Below, piece after piece: positions 35,611 through 48,242 of a DNA stretch of 64,000 bases. The first letter of the stretch is position 1. Each line of letters begins with the position of its first letter. A program made the position numbers and the translations under genes. This stretch comes from Atkinsonella hypoxylon. Its lineage: Eukaryota > Ascomycota > Sordariomycetes > Hypocreales > Clavicipitaceae. The notes below the pieces were generated by a model, which worked only from the letters and a program-made list of their open reading frames with translations, was not told the DNA's origin and searched no databases. The stretch spans positions 372,001-436,000 of the forward strand of contig JFHB01000006.1 in assembly GCA_000729835.1 (NCBI GenBank), written 5' to 3'.

Positions 35611-38600
35611 CTATCCAGCGCTGTGCCCATCACCTTGCGTGTTATTCTTGCCCGCCAAAGGTGTTTCAGGTCCAGCATGCAAGCTGAACCGTGAACTGCC
35701 CACTTCCATTGGAACAGTTCTCGTAAATGCAGACCTTGAATACGCATGCTTCAGAAAATTGTCGCGCAAGTCGTGCTCTCCATTCAACTTCTGCCGAGAT
35801 ACGTTCGCATCTTCTGCACTGTCCCAGGGCCGACTCGTTGCGACGACACTGTTCGTTGCGTGACTGGCATGGCCGCCGCCGCCAGTCGGTCGTGCTCGAT
35901 TCCATTTGACCGGCGAGTGTTGCTTCTGAATACCTGCCCATACTGAACGAGTCTGTGGTGAGAGTTGCATGTAGGCAGGCACTGGCACTTTCGGCGTGGT
36001 CGTTGGCACACCGCCTAGTCCAGACATGACACTGCGAGAAGCTAGACCTTGCTTTCCCATGTCAGGTTTCCGAACGTCAGAATTCTTCTCCTGGACTTCA
36101 TCCACAGGATCTAAGAAACGCAATGGAGGCGCCTGAGTCGAAGGAAACAGACTTCCTGTCGAGCGAGAAGGAGTTTGAATCGGAGATAAAGTGCCTTGGT
36201 CGTAGTCGAATTGCCGAAAGAGCGTTCGTCGTTTTGACTGTCTCCAACTAGGCTTATAAGAGCTTTTCAGCCCAGCGGTGGCTGGCGACTGTAATGTCTG
36301 GACAACCTCCACGGGCCGAGATGAACTCGTGATTTGTCTCCATCGCTGGAACGCTCTATTTCGATTATCCCGCTGGTGCCTATTCTGAACCATAGCTGCC
36401 GAGTGTGCCTGACCACTCTTTTGAAGAGTTGATATCGTCCAAGCCTTCAAGAACTGGAGTTGCTGCTCAGCTAACCACAACTGTGTAGCGCCTCTCGCTT
36501 GCTGTTGGTTCACTAGAGCATGCTTTTGCCACTTGTGCAAAAAAATATGCCTTCGATAGTTGAGCGCACCAGCCCGAGATGTGCAGCTTTGAACAGCATA
36601 TCTTCTCCAGAGCATATAAACTGCTTGCCTGCGATTGATATTGTTTAATGTTTGATATTCATCGACCGCTCTTTCCATTGACTGTATTCCGAACATTCGC
36701 ATATGCCATCGATGTAGGGCCGTGTAGAAGCTACGTTGCCGTCTTCGGGAAGAGACTTGAGTGTATCTCATCATTAAATATCGGCGCACCAATAATTTCA
36801 TCTGGTGCTTCCTTCGTTTGACAGCGCGCCCGAAATGTTCCAACAGGTATGTAGCGCGAATGTACCACTGTGCTCTACGACTCAATATACCCAACTGCAG
36901 CTGGATTTGAGTGAAACTTTCGAGGCGGCGTGTTAGCATCATTGAAGAGCGGGACCTCACAGAACCAATTGACAAAACTTTTAGCGCTGAGCGGCGCAAA
37001 TGCATTTTAGTCCACGCATCCATGAAACGCATAGCAGATGTGTACTCGCATTTGCAGCGAAACCCTTCGGCGCGTGCTCGAAGCTGCCAGATATCAAGAT
37101 ACCGGACGCATTGATCCAGCGCAAGGAATCGTCTACACGATTCAGCTTGGCGGCCGATATCCGCAAAGACTCTCCAAGTCCGGAGCCAGCGAAGATATTT
37201 GAGAGTCGCGGCAAGTTTTTGAGCTGACCTGGCTTGGAGTCTCTGATTTCTCACGCTTTCAACCCAGTGGGCAACAAAACACATGTTCCTGCTGTGATGG
37301 AAAATGCTAACCAGCCTGCTCCCCCTTTCACTGATATTGTGAACCTGTCCTAGCCAACGATGAATCAACCCTGATTGTATTAGTCGATTTGTTGCATCAG
37401 TATATAGTTTGCACGAGACACAACTCAACCAGAGGTTGAGAAACTGTGAGGCCTTTTTACTCATTTGCGCTGCAGCCATTACAGATGCGGCTAATTCAAG
37501 CTGTGCTTGATGACATCTTACGACACGCTGCAGCTTCTTGAATGCCAGGAGAGCTTTCAAACGCCTGGCTGTAGGCAGCTTCGAATATGGTGATTGGATC
37601 CAGCTGCTGAAACACCGGAAACGAACCATGTGTCTTCTGGCAACAGAATCTCGTTCCAGTCGCTTGACGGTTTCGTCGACCCATCGACTGAAAATTCTGC
37701 TCGCAAGATATATTTGTCGGGCTCGAACTGCTCTTTGCAAAAAGACGTCGTCGTCCAAAGTAACTCGATTGTGTGCTTCTGCCTCTAAAGATGGCTGTTC
37801 TGGAGACCTATTGTCTTCAATCATAGATAAAGCTCTAGCCATACTTGCAGTATTTATTGGTTTCAAAAGCTTTTTGTGATCGTGTTTGGGCGATTGACTC
37901 GATCGATATGTTGAGTCAGGGAAGATTTTCCCAGAGGCAACGTTGCGCCACCGATCTATGACGGATACTATGGACTGTTTCTGGGATTTCCAGTTCACAA
38001 CGTTTGACTTGACGCCGGCAGCTGGCTTTTGAGAAGGTTTCAACGTATGGTGAGTTTCCAGCTTGTATCCAGGCCGCACTTGGTCGGCAGAAACATCCTT
38101 GCGTTGCTTCTCGAACTGTAGAGCACCATTAGGAGCTGGCAGTATCCGTTCGTCGTCTTGGGACACCTTCAAGTCGCTCAAAACGTTACTTCGAGAACTT
38201 GAGTCGCTACCAGCAACCTTCGCAGACAAGTTTTCTAGATACCGGTTGCGAATAACAGCTCCATGCTCTTTACTGGGTAACTGTGACCCGAATACTTGGG
38301 ATATAGGGCCTTTGAAAGGTTCGTGGCGAGAATCGGAGGATGAACTACGACGATGATCAGGTGTCGTCTCATCATTATCATCGAATTCGACAAGAATACC
38401 CATGCGATTCATCAATCGATGGAATTTTTCCAACAATGACCCATTTCCAGATTCACCTCCAATACGGAACACCAAAGCAGAGAGATGATGGTCCGAGTCT
38501 GGATCAATCCCAAACGTTGGAAGAACGTTATCATACGCTTCGAAAAGAACGGCTGCGGGGAGTGGTTTCGGATAACGCGAGTCATCAAGTTTCTGCTGGG

Positions 38601-38895
38601 CTGTAGATACAATAGAGTGCAGAATTGCAATATCTGTAGGGTTCTGTATTAACCTAAGAATAAACGAAGGAACATATGCCCGTAAGTGGTACGTACCTCT
38701 ATTAGAATAGTATGGTTCTTGCTTTGATAAGACCCACGAAGAGTTGCTAGTCTGGCCATCTTCGAGATCTAAAACATGATCTTGATTTTCCAGCGCAATT
38801 CCGATTTGCGCCACTGCATTTAGCGTCAGTTTGATATTGTTCTCGATATTCGAACCTGACAAGATGACTCACTTAAGCTGGCAGTTCTTGGTCAT
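35611..38895 (-). CDS. sfi1: SFI1-type spindle pole body / centrin-binding repeat protein
   Basis: SFI1 forms the half-bridge filament of the spindle pole body and binds centrin (Cdc31) through many helical repeats ending in Trp. The protein has an N-terminal conserved block (PYYSNR-DIAILHSIVSTAQQK, then FEAYDNVLPTFGIDPDSD), and from about residue 370 a long array of FxxW/LxxW-type repeats such as IFSRWVDETVKRLER, CFSSWIQ, FLNLWLSC and FMDAWTKMHLRR. Exon 3 is 38633-35611 and intron 2 is 38696-38634. The start is not firm: the exon ending at 38697 has no in-frame ATG. One consistent option is exon 1 38895-38873 (MTKNCQL, then a split Asn codon) with a GTGAGT donor and an ACTAG acceptor in phase with the exon encoding NSSWVLSKQEPYYSNR. 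Length is then about 1.03 thousand residues. Confidence 0.8.
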
Positions 38896-39385
38896 TATCG
38901 ACCGAGACCATATCCCTGGTCAGCATAACACGATATAAGCTCCCAGGGAAGAAATTTCGCTACTTTGGCGGCAGATATATCGTGTTTGCCAATCTGCAAG
39001 TCTAGTTGCAATGAAAGAACGCGCCGCCTGACTTGGACGCGGCGCTAGAAGTGGAGCGCTGGCTGTCGCCAAAAATGAGACGTGGCCACGTGCAACACTG
39101 GCAACCGTGAGGCGACATTATGTAAGCGTACGATAATGGAACCTTTTACTTTTCCACATCAGAACACATTAGATGCTTGATTTTCAGAATGAATAAATCA
39201 TTAACTTCTAATACCCCTCGGAACCAATCTATTCCTACGAAATCTGGCTCGGCATAGGAGTAGAATCTTGCGTGTCATCATCCAAAACTTCAAGAGGTGA
39301 CTCTACAACAAGCTGATTCTTAGTCGTTGACGAGGCAGAATCGGTCGGGCATCAACTCGTCCATCGCAACCAGCACCCAATTCCT
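38896..39385. promoter_or_regulatory. Divergent promoter region, SFI1/twin-CX9C gene
   Basis: A 490-bp gap between the candidate SFI1 start and the small twin-CX9C gene on the other strand. No specific site identified; part may be leader or a further SFI1 5' exon. Confidence 0.35.
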
Positions 39386-39697
39386 ATGCCTCCTCAAGTC
39401 TCCGGGCATCGCCAAGTCCACAAGCTTGCTTACGCAGCTTTACAATGTTCTGCTCAGGTAAGTTCGGCCAGAAGGGATTGACGCTTCAGTTCGATGTTAA
39501 TCGATGCGGTCTCCCAGTCAGCAGTTTATGGAAAATGCATAGTAGCCGACTATAATACTGTGGAGAAAGGCATGTGTGCCAAAGAGTTCATGAAACTCAG
39601 GGATTGTTACCTAGTAAGTTTGAACTTAGTTTGAAATGTGATTCGTAGTTCAAAAGACGAACTAATAGAACAATAGAAAGCGATATCTAAAAGATAA
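39386..39697 (+). CDS. Small twin-CX9C mitochondrial protein, NDUFAF8-like
   Basis: A gene of three short exons, 39386-39457, 39518-39613 and 39677-39697, encoding 62 residues. The spliced protein holds two CX9C pairs: Cys21 to Cys31 (around SAQSAVYGK) and Cys42 to Cys52 (around AKEFMKLRD). This is the coiled-coil-helix-coiled-coil-helix fold imported and oxidised by Mia40 in the mitochondrial intermembrane space. GMCAKEFMKLRDCYL resembles the second motif of human NDUFAF8, a complex I assembly factor, so that role is the best guess; other small CHCH proteins are possible. Introns are 60 and 63 nt, GTAAGT donors, with a CTAAT branch in the second. Without the second intron the protein would end in a short alternative tail. 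It is divergent from SFI1. Confidence 0.8.
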
Positions 39698-39855
39698 AAA
39701 AAATGGTAATAAGAGATATAATTTTCTACTGGAATTTCTACCATTGAGAAATAAAGTGCATAATTTAATTTCTCTTAAGTCCAATCAGCCATACGGCCAT
39801 TAACAGTTCACTGGATTCTGAAAATTGTGAGTGATCAGGCGATGGCTCAGGATTA

Positions 39856-42800
39856 TCAGAACCTTAGCAAGCGGAGCAAGAATCTGGCTTGCTGCACCTC
39901 TTGCTGTTCTTCTGCTATCACCCGTGTTCTCTCAATATCAGCGAGAATAGGTGCAAGAGGCCCTCGTAAGGTCTTTTCTATGGCAGTAGACTGTGCGGTT
40001 AAGGCTTGCGCCAGTCCTATGTCTTCAGGATCAGACAAGACTAGATATTCCATCTTGACATCGTCTGTGGCCTGAAGGCCCGCCTTTTTGCGTAATCTCT
40101 GCACACGGTTGATAATCTCTCTCGCCAAGCCTTCTTGGGCCAATTCAGGGTGAATTTCGGAGTCTAGAATCGTGAGAACCTCGTTGTCCGTATTGATTTC
40201 CAGACTTTTGGAAGTTGCACCTTCCTGCAGGCTACGTCGCACGACGAGATCTCCTGCTTCCAGTGCAATACCGTCCACAATGATTTTCCCCATCTGCAAA
40301 TATTCTTGAACTTGTTCGCTGCTCAAATTTGGAAGGGCTTTTTTAACGCGGGCCATGTCTTTCCTTAGCTTCTTGCCAAGAACAGGCCAGTCTGCCGTGA
40401 CGCTCAATTGAACATCGTAGCTCGCCTCATCGTTAGAAAGCACAAGATCTCGGATGTTGAGTTCCTCTGTGATATAACCCTCCAATGACTTCACATCCTG
40501 CAGATACTGGAGATCGTGGTGTATGACAACCAGGGTCTTCAGAGGTGTCTTCAGACCTATACCTCTCCGTTCTCGAGAGACTCTAGCTAGTTCGATAACA
40601 CGTTGCATTCTGGAAACTCTCCTTTCAACCTCGGAATTGAACAAATCTTGTCTGACTTCAGGGAAGGGCAAGAAGTGCACGCTACGAGGATCTTCGGCCT
40701 GTAAATTTTTGGGTATGTGGGCCAACAGCTTGAGGTAGATGGTGTCTGATAGAAATGGTGTGAATGGAGCCAGACCGCGACAGAGCGTGTACAAGACTTC
40801 AAACAACGCATTTAATGCATGCTGTGTGTCTTGAAGGCCATTTTCTCCCTTGAGCCGTCGACGATTGAATCGAATATACCAATTCGTGGTGTTGTCGATG
40901 AGCTCGAGAAGTCGTGGCACAACAGTGTAGAGTCGGTATCCTGTACTGTTGTGAGAAGTAGATCAACTGTTTGGATGGACGAATCTTACCTCGCATTTCC
41001 GCGTTCACGAACTCCAAAAGACTTTGACAACTTGCCAAGATCCAGCGGTCCATCACGTTTTCGTTGTTGGCTTCCATTTCCGGATTCCACATGTAGTCCA
41101 CTCCCTCTGTTTTTTTAAGGAGAGCTGTTTGGCCTTCAAAGAACTTATAACTGTTCCATAAGGGTAGAAGGACTTTTTGCACAACTTCCTTGACTCCAGA
41201 TTCCTTGAATCGTAATGGTTCCGCTCGAACGACTGGAGAATTAATCAGGTAGAGTCGCAGGGCATCTGAGCCATACTTATCCATTACAGTTGAAGGATCG
41301 GGGTAATTCTTCAGCCTCTTGGACATCTTTTTGCCATCTTCTGCCAAAACAATACCGTTTACAACACAGTTTTGGAATGGTGAGCGGCCAAATAAGTGTG
41401 TTCCCAAAACGAGAAGCGTGTAGAACCAACCTCTCGTTTGATCGAGTCCTTCAGCGATAAAATTACCCGGGAATGATTTCTCAAACTTTCCGACATTCTC
41501 AAAGGGATAATGTTGGCTTGCATATGGCATGCTTCCGGATTCAAACCAGCAATCGAAAACTTCATCCACTCTTCTCAGTGTTCCCTTGCCCTGTTTGCTT
41601 GGAATGGTTATATGATCAACCTTGTCTCTGTGAATATCATCAAGCTGGCCTTTATAACCGCTGAGTTCTCGAAGTTCCTCCACACTGCCAACGCAAACTT
41701 TTTCTTCTAGGTCATCACTGACCCATAACGGAATTGGTGTACCCCAGTAACGATTCCTGCCAACATTCCAATCTCGAGCATTTGCTATCCAGCTTGCAAA
41801 TCGACGCTCCTTGACAAATGAAGGAACCCAGTGAGATCCTTCAATATTCTTTAACATGTCTGGAATGATTTCCGGAATCCTTATGAACCATGAAGGCACC
41901 GCGCGATAGATGAGAGGGGTGTCTGACCTGGGACACATAGGATAAGAGTGACGCAACTGTGATTCGACAACTAGACGATCTGCCGCTTTGAGGTACTTGA
42001 TTATATGTTTATCTGCTTCCTTTACGTGCAACCCCTCAAAATCTGAGACCTTGGCAATAAAGTGGCCGGTATCATCGAGTGGATCTGGAGGTGGTCGTTT
42101 CTCGTTGATAACGCCTGCGGCAACAGCGACATTGTAATCTTCTTCACCGAAAGCTGGTGCCTGATGCACAATTCCCGTACCACTTTCAGCTGTCACGTAA
42201 GTTCCATTGAGGACTCTGAAGCCGAAATCCTTGAACTCGTCATAAAAATAGTCGAAAAGTGGTTTGTACCGCCATCCAAGCATGTCTTTTCCTTTGACCT
42301 TCCCAACCAAAGAGAATTTGGCTTTCTTTGGATCTTTGTACAATGTACCAAGAAGCTGTTCCAGAAGGACGAAGATTTTGCCAGACTTCTCATCATGAAT
42401 CTTGATGTACTCGAAGTCCGGGTGAACGGCAAGGCCGGTATGGGAAGGCAGTGTCCATGGAGTGGTCGTCCATGCCAAGAGATGAACGTTGGGGTCATCC
42501 AAAAGGGGGAATGAAACCACCACTGCAGGATCAGTCACGTCTTGATAATTTTGGTTGGCTTCAAAATTACTCAGCGCAGTTGTAAGCACAGTGGAATATG
42601 GCATCACTCGATGGCCTTGATAAACTTGTCCCTTATCGAAGAGTTGCTTGAATACCCACCACAGTGATTCCATGAATTTCGGGTCCATAGTCTAGTAAGC
42701 CGAATTAGTCTTGACGTAGCGTGCAAGTAAACGAAAGTGCTAACCTTATAATCATTGTCGAAATCTATCCAACGACCGAGGCGCTCAATCGTCGATCGCC

Positions 42801-43272
42801 ATTCAGAAGCGTAGCGCATAACGATAGCACGGCATTCCTCATTGTACTTCTCAATTCCAAACTTGGTAACTGCTGCTTTTCCGGAAATGCCTAATTTCTT
42901 ATCAATTTCGTGCTCTATTGGTAAACCGTGGGTATCCCAGCCGAAGCGACGTTCGACATGGTATCCCTTCATAGACCAATAGCGGGGAATAATGTCCTTG
43001 ATAGTAGATGTCAACAAATGGCCGTAATGAGGAAGGCCTGTTGCAAAAGGCGGACCATCATAAAATGTGTATAGAGGGCGACCTTCGGATAATTCGAGCT
43101 TCATGAATTTAAGTTCTTAGCAGACGCACCTTTTTTTTTGTCATTGTTTTTGAGCTTGAAATTGCAAAAAAAAAAAAAAGCTAACACAATCTCATACCTG
43201 GCGATGAAAAGCATTGATGGTGCGCCATCTCTCAATGGTCACTACCTCTTCCTTGGGGAAGTCTATCGACAT
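39856..43272 (-). CDS. ils1: Cytosolic isoleucyl-tRNA synthetase
   Basis: A class Ia synthetase that charges tRNA-Ile, with an editing domain. Four exons: 43272-43198, 43098-42745, 42691-40990 and 40940-39856, giving 1071 residues. The HIGH motif is HYGH at 49-52, in FATGLPHYGHLL; the KMSKS loop is KMSKR at about 598-602, the usual eukaryotic form. Other landmarks are GWDTHGLPIEHEIDKKLG, LLAWTTTPWTLPSHTGL (editing), WNVGRNRYWGTPIP and the tRNA-binding C-terminal part after NTTNWYIRFNRRRLKGENG. No mitochondrial leader: the start MSIDFPKEEVVTIERW is the cytosolic family start. Introns are 99, 53 and 49 nt, all GT-AG. Divergent from HYM1. Confidence 0.96.
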
Positions 43273-43966
43273 TGCTCTTTTGAATCGAGCTCTGTCTTAG
43301 AGTTCGTGCAAGCCTTTGTCTTCCTTAAAGAGAGTATCGATATCGAGTCCTTGTTGGAGTAATTCCAGCTTGATGCTATGTAAAACAGCGCGCCTCTTTT
43401 TAGCCTCACCTGGGACAGCAAACGAGAGAGAAGTAGTTAATCTGGTAGCAAAGAAAATGGTGCGTTTGTGAATCAAGGTGGGGCCTTGAGTCATGGTGGG
43501 GGAGGGGTACGCAGCAACTGCATTTGTAGACCAATACGCACCGCACACTAGTTAATGCTTGGACTCGAAGCCGTGAATTCGCTCAGGATGAATAGATAAA
43601 TGAAGAAATTTAAAGTATCATACAATTATTCAAGCAATAGCCTAATATGACAACCAACCGGTGGAAAGTTTATGAAAGGCCATGATTGTCACGGCGCTCT
43701 CTACTTCTATTTTCTTTTCATGCCAAGTACCTAGGTACGTAGGGGGTAGTGGATAATACTAAGGGCGTGGTGGGAAAGACCAGCAAGACGCGGTCTGATA
43801 GTTGTTGACATCCCAGCGCCAGTATTCGCGCCTAGTCTCAGCACGACCTCATGCTATGCAATCAAGCCCAACCTATCTGCAATTTGAAGTTGCTTGTGCA
43901 TATTTAACTGACGTAGAAAGCCGACTCGAGTTTTTGCAAAGTCCAAGACCCCGTAGCTTATTGAAG
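43273..43966. promoter_or_regulatory. Divergent promoter region, ILS1/HYM1
   Basis: A 694-bp head-to-head gap. It includes a CCTAGGTAC motif at 43727-43746. The open frame 43297-43548 (-) lies just upstream of ILS1, lacks a match to the family, and is not called. Confidence 0.4.
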
Positions 43967-45276
43967 ATGGCTTTTTTGTTCGGCAGGGCACGGTCTCGGG
44001 CAACCGCGGATTTACCCAGGCAAGCACGAGAGCATGTAGCGCGGCTAGATGGCCCAAACGCAACCGTCAAGGTATGTTTATATTTCACCACTTCGTTATT
44101 TGAATGGATAATTCGGCCTTGCCGAGGCTGACTCTCGTAGGCAGAAGAGCTTGCTCGCGTGCTGAGCCAGATGAAAGTCGTGCTTCAAGGAACGCAAGGC
44201 AAGTTGCTTAACACGGCGGCAACACTCCCAGTGTCTTACGAATATCCACTGCAACGTCTGACAAAAAGCGTTAGAAACGGATAGCTCTCCTGAACAAATA
44301 TATCAGCTTGTAACAGGACTCATAGACGAAGACCTCCTACACTTGCTCGCCATCAATCTCTACCGCTTGCCATTTGAATCTCGAAAGGATACTCAGGTCG
44401 TATTCTCATATGTTTTCCGATTTCGACCAGCATCAGCTGCTCCAAAAAGCGACCCGATGGCTCTGTCCTATGTCGTTTATAATAGGCCGCAGGTTCTTGT
44501 CGAATTGTGTCGAGCATACGACCACAAAGAAAGCGCAATGCCGGCCGGTTCTGTGTTACGAGAGTTACTCAAGAATGAGGCAGCAGCAGCAGTGATTCTC
44601 TACGATGACAGTGACGAGCCAGGATCCAGCGCTAAAGGTTTAAACGCCATCGACCGAGAAAGACCGCAAAGTGGAAGAGGTGTTTTTTGGAGGTTCTTTG
44701 ACTGGATCGATAAGAGTTCATTTGAGGTTGCGGCCGATGCCTTCACTACATTCAGAGTATGCTGGTTCCTCATTGGCCGTCCGATAATGTCTGGCTGATG
44801 AATCTGCGCAGGAGCTTCTAACAAGGCATAAAGACCTTGTTCCGCGCTACCTGTCAGTCAACTTCGACATGTTTTTCGAGAAATACAACAGCATCTTAGT
44901 GCAGTCAAGTAGCTATGTTACCAAGCGGCAATCTATCAAATTGTTGGGGGAGATATTATTGGACCGGTCGAACTACAGTGTCATGACAGCTTATGTTGAT
45001 CGTGGAGACCACCTAAAAATATGCATGAATCTGCTCCGGGACGACCGCAAGATGGTTCAGTACGAAGGATTTCACGTATTCAAAGTATTCGTCGCCAACC
45101 CTCATAAATCCATTGCAGTGCAAAAGATTCTCATCATGAACCGAGACAAGCTTCTGACATTTCTATCACACTTCCTCGAGGATCGAACAGATGACGAACA
45201 ATTTATTGACGAACGCGAATTTCTCATAAAGCAAATACGGAATATGCCGCCTAATCCGGTTCAAGCACAGAGATGA
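43967..45276 (+). CDS. hym1: MO25/HYM1 scaffold protein
   Basis: An armadillo-like scaffold that activates GCK/STE20-type kinases in the MOR/RAM (NDR kinase) polarity pathway. Four exons: 43967-44071, 44141-44198, 44275-44756 and 44812-45276, giving 369 residues, family-typical length. Landmarks are MAFLFGRARSR, LSQMKVVLQGTQE, LLHLLAINLYRLPFESRKD, FFDWIDKSSFEVAADAFTTF, FFEKYNSILVQSSSYVTKRQ, SLKLLGEILLDR-like SIKLLGEILLDRSNY and QYEGFHVFKVFVANP. Intron 2 (44199-44274) starts GCAAGT: the conserved GTQE-TDSSPEQ join needs the exon to end at 44198, and the GT four bases downstream leads to a stop. A CTGAC branch is present. Confidence 0.95.
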
Positions 45277-45719
45277 ACTCCCTTCATCTGAGACGGGGGA
45301 GATATGAAAATAACGCCATGTCCACACGCCATCGGATCATAACACCATTTGGTACACATGCTTGTAGTCATGTTCCTGTTTCTGTATTCCGAGAGGTATA
45401 TAGTCTCGCGTTTGCATTTAATCAAGTAAATCGATTATTGGTTCCATGGCAAGCTCGAACGAGAATATGACGCTTGTAAAATCAGACAACCAATGGTCAA
45501 TCAAAATCGACGTGGTATACTTTGGTGTCCTCCAATGTTCCTTCTCATATTTGCTCTGCCAGTGATGAAACGCCACTCTAGCCTTAATCCAACAATACCT
45601 TTGAATGCCCCGCCTTCCCTTTCTAAATATTGACAGAACTTGTGCTCAACAAGTCGAACACTCCGTCAGGTATCAAAAACTGACAGGAAAAAAAAGATAC
45701 TTGTGTCGCCATACGCCCT
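45277..45719. other. Convergent 3' region, HYM1/SSR3
   Basis: A 443-bp gap between convergent stop codons; presumably two 3' UTRs. Nothing else recognised. Confidence 0.45.
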
Positions 45720-47379
45720 TCATTTTTGTCTTGACAGCAAGACATTGACGCTTTCGCGAGCGTTTTGCGTTGCCCACACGCTATCTGTACCTCCTCGCCT
45801 CCATTCATCGGTTGTTAACAAATCACCACCACTTCTACTGGTATCTCCCAGAATTACTTCCAAATCCCGCTTCTGGGAGCTGAGCCAGTTCTTGACAAAG
45901 TTAGTAGGATCCTCACTTAGGGCAGTGAAGAATGAGTGTTTAGCTTTCGACACTGCTGTAGCTTGGATTAATCGAGCTAATTGTTCATCAAGTAAATTGA
46001 TGTCCTTCAGCGTAGTAATGTATTCAGTACTGTTGACAAGAGGCTGAAGTGAGTAGCGTAACGGGTCATCAACCAATACTTGCACATCATAAATAGTTGG
46101 TTTAGGGTCCTTGTGAAAATTCTCATCAACTCGAACCGTGTAGGGCAATTTAATTGGTGGCAGCGGACGAAGATGCTGAGTAACATACTCGTTCAGTAAC
46201 GGAATGTAACCTATGTCGCCTCTCCCGACAACCTAAAGCTTAAGTCAGCCGAGGCGCTAACAGGTTTAATTTGGCAAAGCAAACCTTCTTGAGAGGCTCA
46301 TCGCAACGAAAATTGCGCTTTTCTTCATCTTCTTGGAGATTCCATAGTCTTATGTATTCCCAAAGCGCTGCGACTGCCTCTTGTTGAGTCGCCTCAGTCA
46401 TATCGATTACTTCAGCTAGTTCGGGGCTGAGCTCATATCGCTCTGGAACTTCATGACGATGCAGGTTAATAGTAATATTCATGTTCTCATCCCCATTCCT
46501 CTTGAAGGTGAACTCGTCAAAATCTGCAGCTGAGTTCATCGCGGTGGTCGAAGTTTTAGTTGATAACTCTGGTTTCTTCCACTCAACTGCTTGGTCTGCC
46601 CCGTGTCTGAGTCTGGAATTGTCGAAGTCCACAGTCAGTGCTTTGAAGAAGTGGGAGAAGCGAATCCTCGACGATGCGGAGCCCGGGTCTTTCTCTTCGC
46701 ATGTGATTGGCATTTGTCTTTCAGTAAGTTCATCCGCATCTATCAAGCAACCTTCAATCTTAACCCGATACGATGCTTCCATGTTAGGTGTAAAGTCGAA
46801 GGCATCAATATTCAGCCCATTATCCTGCCAAGTCTGATCTTCTACTGTGTTACTGATCCAGATACGGAGTGTTTTAGAAAGCTGGAAAGTCCATTAGCCC
46901 CACCATACTCGAAGCGCTAGCTTGATCTATGTTGACTCTTTAAGGAGGTTTAGATATTACCTTGACGGCATTTCGATTTATCAAGTCAGACATATCAAGT
47001 CTTTTCCGTGTAGAGAAAGCGTCAAGTGTTTTCTCAACGTCTCTCAATGCTTTGTATCGGTCAACAGCGTTGGGGTCAATAATGCTTTCTTCAACTCCTT
47101 CAGGGATATTTTTATCGGTAGGTTTGCGGCTGCGGCGTCGCGCAAGTTCGTTTGCATGGGCTTGTGCCTGCTGTTGTTGCACAATCTGCGCCTGCGTCAG
47201 GGGTACAGAGGGATGAGGACCTGACGACATCATGGGTCCTTGACAACGTTAGCACCTGTCGATCAAGAACGAGATGTTGATAAATCATGAGACCAACCAA
47301 TGCCACCCCGACGTTGATTGGCGCCATGCGGAGATCTCTGAGGCACCTGCTGTGCATAGCTGCGATACTGTGGCTGCAT
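45720..47379 (-). CDS. ssr3: SWI/SNF-RSC complex subunit with SWIB domain (SSR3/SWP73/BAF60)
   Basis: A core non-catalytic subunit of SWI/SNF-type nucleosome remodellers in the nucleus. Four exons: 47379-47298, 47238-46961, 46881-46285 and 46232-45720, giving 489 residues. The N-terminus is Gln-rich (MQPQYRSYAQQVPQRSPHG, later QAQIVQQQQAQAHANELARR) and leads into RRRSRKPTDKNIPEGVEESI, the family hallmark. The SWIB domain lies near 285-360 (RYELSPELAEVIDMTEATQQ, AVAALWEYIRLWNLQED, RNFRCDEPLKKVVGRGDIGY). The C-terminal helical part ends NWLSSQKRDLEVILGD and DEWRRGGTDSVWATQNARES. Introns are 59, 79 and 52 nt with good branch sites. Whether this organism has separate SWI/SNF and RSC paralogues cannot be told here. 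Confidence 0.93.
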
Positions 47380-48242
47380 TGTGTCGCTAATTGACTCTTA
47401 ATAAACCTCAGCACGGTTGATGCCTCCGAAAAAGTACTTAATGTCTCTTGGAGGCGTGTTTTGAACGCGAGCGCGCATGTGATCGATCACGTGATCTCAA
47501 ATTGCGAATGTCGTTAATTTGTCCTACAGGCATCCCCACGACTGCGCCCTGGTTCAAGTCTTCGAATCTGGCCCAGCCTAATGACGGGTTTGTTCGCAGG
47601 TTGAGTCACTAACCTGATAATTTCATCGGGAATTGCCCTTCAAAGATTCTTCCTGTAACTTCCACGTGGCAGCGACTTTTGATTTACAACTATATCTTTC
47701 GTGCTACACATTTTTACAGACATCGATTCAACATGACTTATTACCGCTTGCTACGAGGTGCCATATCATTGGGCAGTTTAGAAAAAGCAGAATCTTCACT
47801 CCACGGAGACGTTTGCGTCCGGCGTTGTAGTTAGATATAATACTGGGCTTGTGGAAGTTTAGAAGGCCCAAATTCCCCGTACTTGCTATGGCGAGCAATG
47901 CTAAATTAGAGATGACTACAATTCTTCCGGCACAGATCACCGACATGGTAACGCCTCATCATTGATTTACCATGTGAAGCTTGCAAGACTGGCTGGCCAG
48001 TAAAGGTAAGCTTGATCCCCTAATAAAACCATCAGCCACAACGGTGGCATAGACACCAGCCAGTAAATGAAAAGACCACAAAAACAAAAAGAACCACCTA
48101 GTTGGTACGCCTCGCTGATAATGCTGTGATCGTATCTACTTGACGAAGTATCGTGAAATCGGAAAAATAATACCTAAATGTGGGAAGCCATGTTCAATGA
48201 GGGTATGTCGTTCGGAATTGATAGTTAGGTTGATTTGGAATA
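47380..48242. other. Intergenic region, SSR3 to PDK1-type kinase
   Basis: An 863-bp gap between two genes on the minus strand, holding the SSR3 promoter and the kinase 3' flank. A tRNA-like stretch near 47540-47580 was examined and not accepted. No gene seen. Confidence 0.45.

Noticed and set aside
47540..47590. tRNA-like stretch with GGTTCAAGTC
   Set aside because: No consistent acceptor stem, D arm or anticodon loop could be folded around it.
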